Of a DNA stretch of 64,000 nucleotides, positions 63,796 through 64,000 are shown piece by piece. A program made the translations under genes and the position numbers. This stretch comes from Cucumibacter marinus DSM 18995 (GTDB lineage Bacteria; Pseudomonadota; Alphaproteobacteria; Rhizobiales; Devosiaceae). The DNA lies in contig NZ_KE386978.1 of the NCBI RefSeq assembly GCF_000429865.1, positions 74,763-138,762 of the forward strand, written 5' to 3'. Position 1 is the first letter of the stretch; every line of letters begins with the position of its first letter. Below the pieces are notes generated by a model. It did no database searches. It was not told where the DNA came from and saw only the letters and a program-made list of their open reading frames with translations.

Positions 63796-64000
63796 CCTGG
63801 CGCAGCACCGCCCTGACCGGCATCTCGGCGACCGGACCCTCGTCCAGCGCCTTGTCGAGTGTATCGCGCTTTGACGCGCCTTCAATATGCAGCACCAACA
63901 GGCCGGTATCGAGCAGTTCGCGCAGGGTGAAGGTGATGCGCGGCTCCCCTGCCCCTTCGGCCTCGATCGCGATCAGGCTGGCCGGGTTCTCGAGGTCGAG
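63761..64000 (-). CDS. pgl: 6-Phosphogluconolactonase, C-terminal part
   Basis: Only the last 79 residues are in the window. RITFTLRELLDTGLLVLHIE, then GASKRDTLDKAL and EMPVRAVLRQ match the end of Pgl/DevB. It hydrolyses 6-phosphogluconolactone, delivering the substrate of Edd, which follows 168 nt downstream. The gene continues beyond position 64000. Confidence 0.9.
   Translation of the reverse strand, partial: LDLENPASLIAIEAEGAGEPRITFTLRELLDTGLLVLHIEGASKRDTLDKALDEGPVAEMPVRAVLRQALTPLSIYWCP

Overview
The window reads as chromosomal DNA of a GC-rich alphaproteobacterium of the order Hyphomicrobiales (Rhizobiales). The pointers are the order small SRP RNA - dnaX - ybaB - recR, the fmt-def pair beside rmuC, a dapD/DUF805/dapE neighbourhood, a single-pilin tad/cpa pilus locus, an Entner-Doudoroff edd-pgl pair and near-CtrA motifs. 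A Devosia/Pelagibacterium-type genome fits, but this is inference from gene order and protein style and no marker gene settles the genus.

Layout. 1-380: non-coding, with a long inverted repeat, a rod-shaped RNA candidate resembling 6S RNA, and a REP-like hairpin. 0.4-2.1 kb: a DUF2306 membrane protein and a LOG-family protein. 2.3-10.6 kb: dapD and dapE of lysine/peptidoglycan synthesis, separated by an AT-richer orphan PD-(D/E)XK-like protein, an ArsR-SRPBCC-DUF1761 operon and three tandem DUF805 membrane proteins. Two related small membrane proteins follow dapE. 10.6-16.2 kb: truA, a small conserved protein, a GT39-type glycosyltransferase, fmt, def and rmuC. 16.3-18.8 kb: small enzymes and hypotheticals. 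18.9-21.8 kb: recR, ybaB, dnaX and the SRP RNA. 21.9-28.7 kb: an MDR oxidoreductase, pheA, a two-domain cytochrome c with a long acidic linker, ghrA and an M17 aminopeptidase. 28.8-40.1 kb: a full tad (Flp) pilus locus in several transcription units. 40.2-53.6 kb: a HAD phosphatase, then an eleven-gene nucleoside import and catabolism cluster on the minus strand. 53.7-57.3 kb: a YnjBCD-type ABC importer. 57.4-61.8 kb: a CoxG-like protein and a three-gene coiled-coil/membrane cluster of unknown function. 61.8-64 kb: edd and the 3' end of pgl.

How the genes work together. The nucleoside cluster forms one pathway. A BMP-type ABC importer brings nucleosides in. Cdd, PunA and DeoA deaminate and phosphorolyse them. 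DeoB and DeoC turn the sugar phosphate into glyceraldehyde-3-phosphate and acetaldehyde. A two-domain ALDH16-type dehydrogenase probably oxidises the acetaldehyde, and Upp recaptures uracil. A 16-bp palindrome one base away from the RutR consensus lies upstream of the first gene. The tad locus supplies pilin, prepilin peptidase, secretin, ATPases, platform proteins and minor pilins.

Best candidate for an undescribed system: the three co-directional genes at 58095-61758. They encode a soluble coiled-coil protein with faint TelA flavour, a single-pass membrane protein and a coiled-coil protein with a Gly/Ser tail. The orphan nuclease-like gene at 3130-4488 is second. All calls come from reading the sequence; no database search was run.
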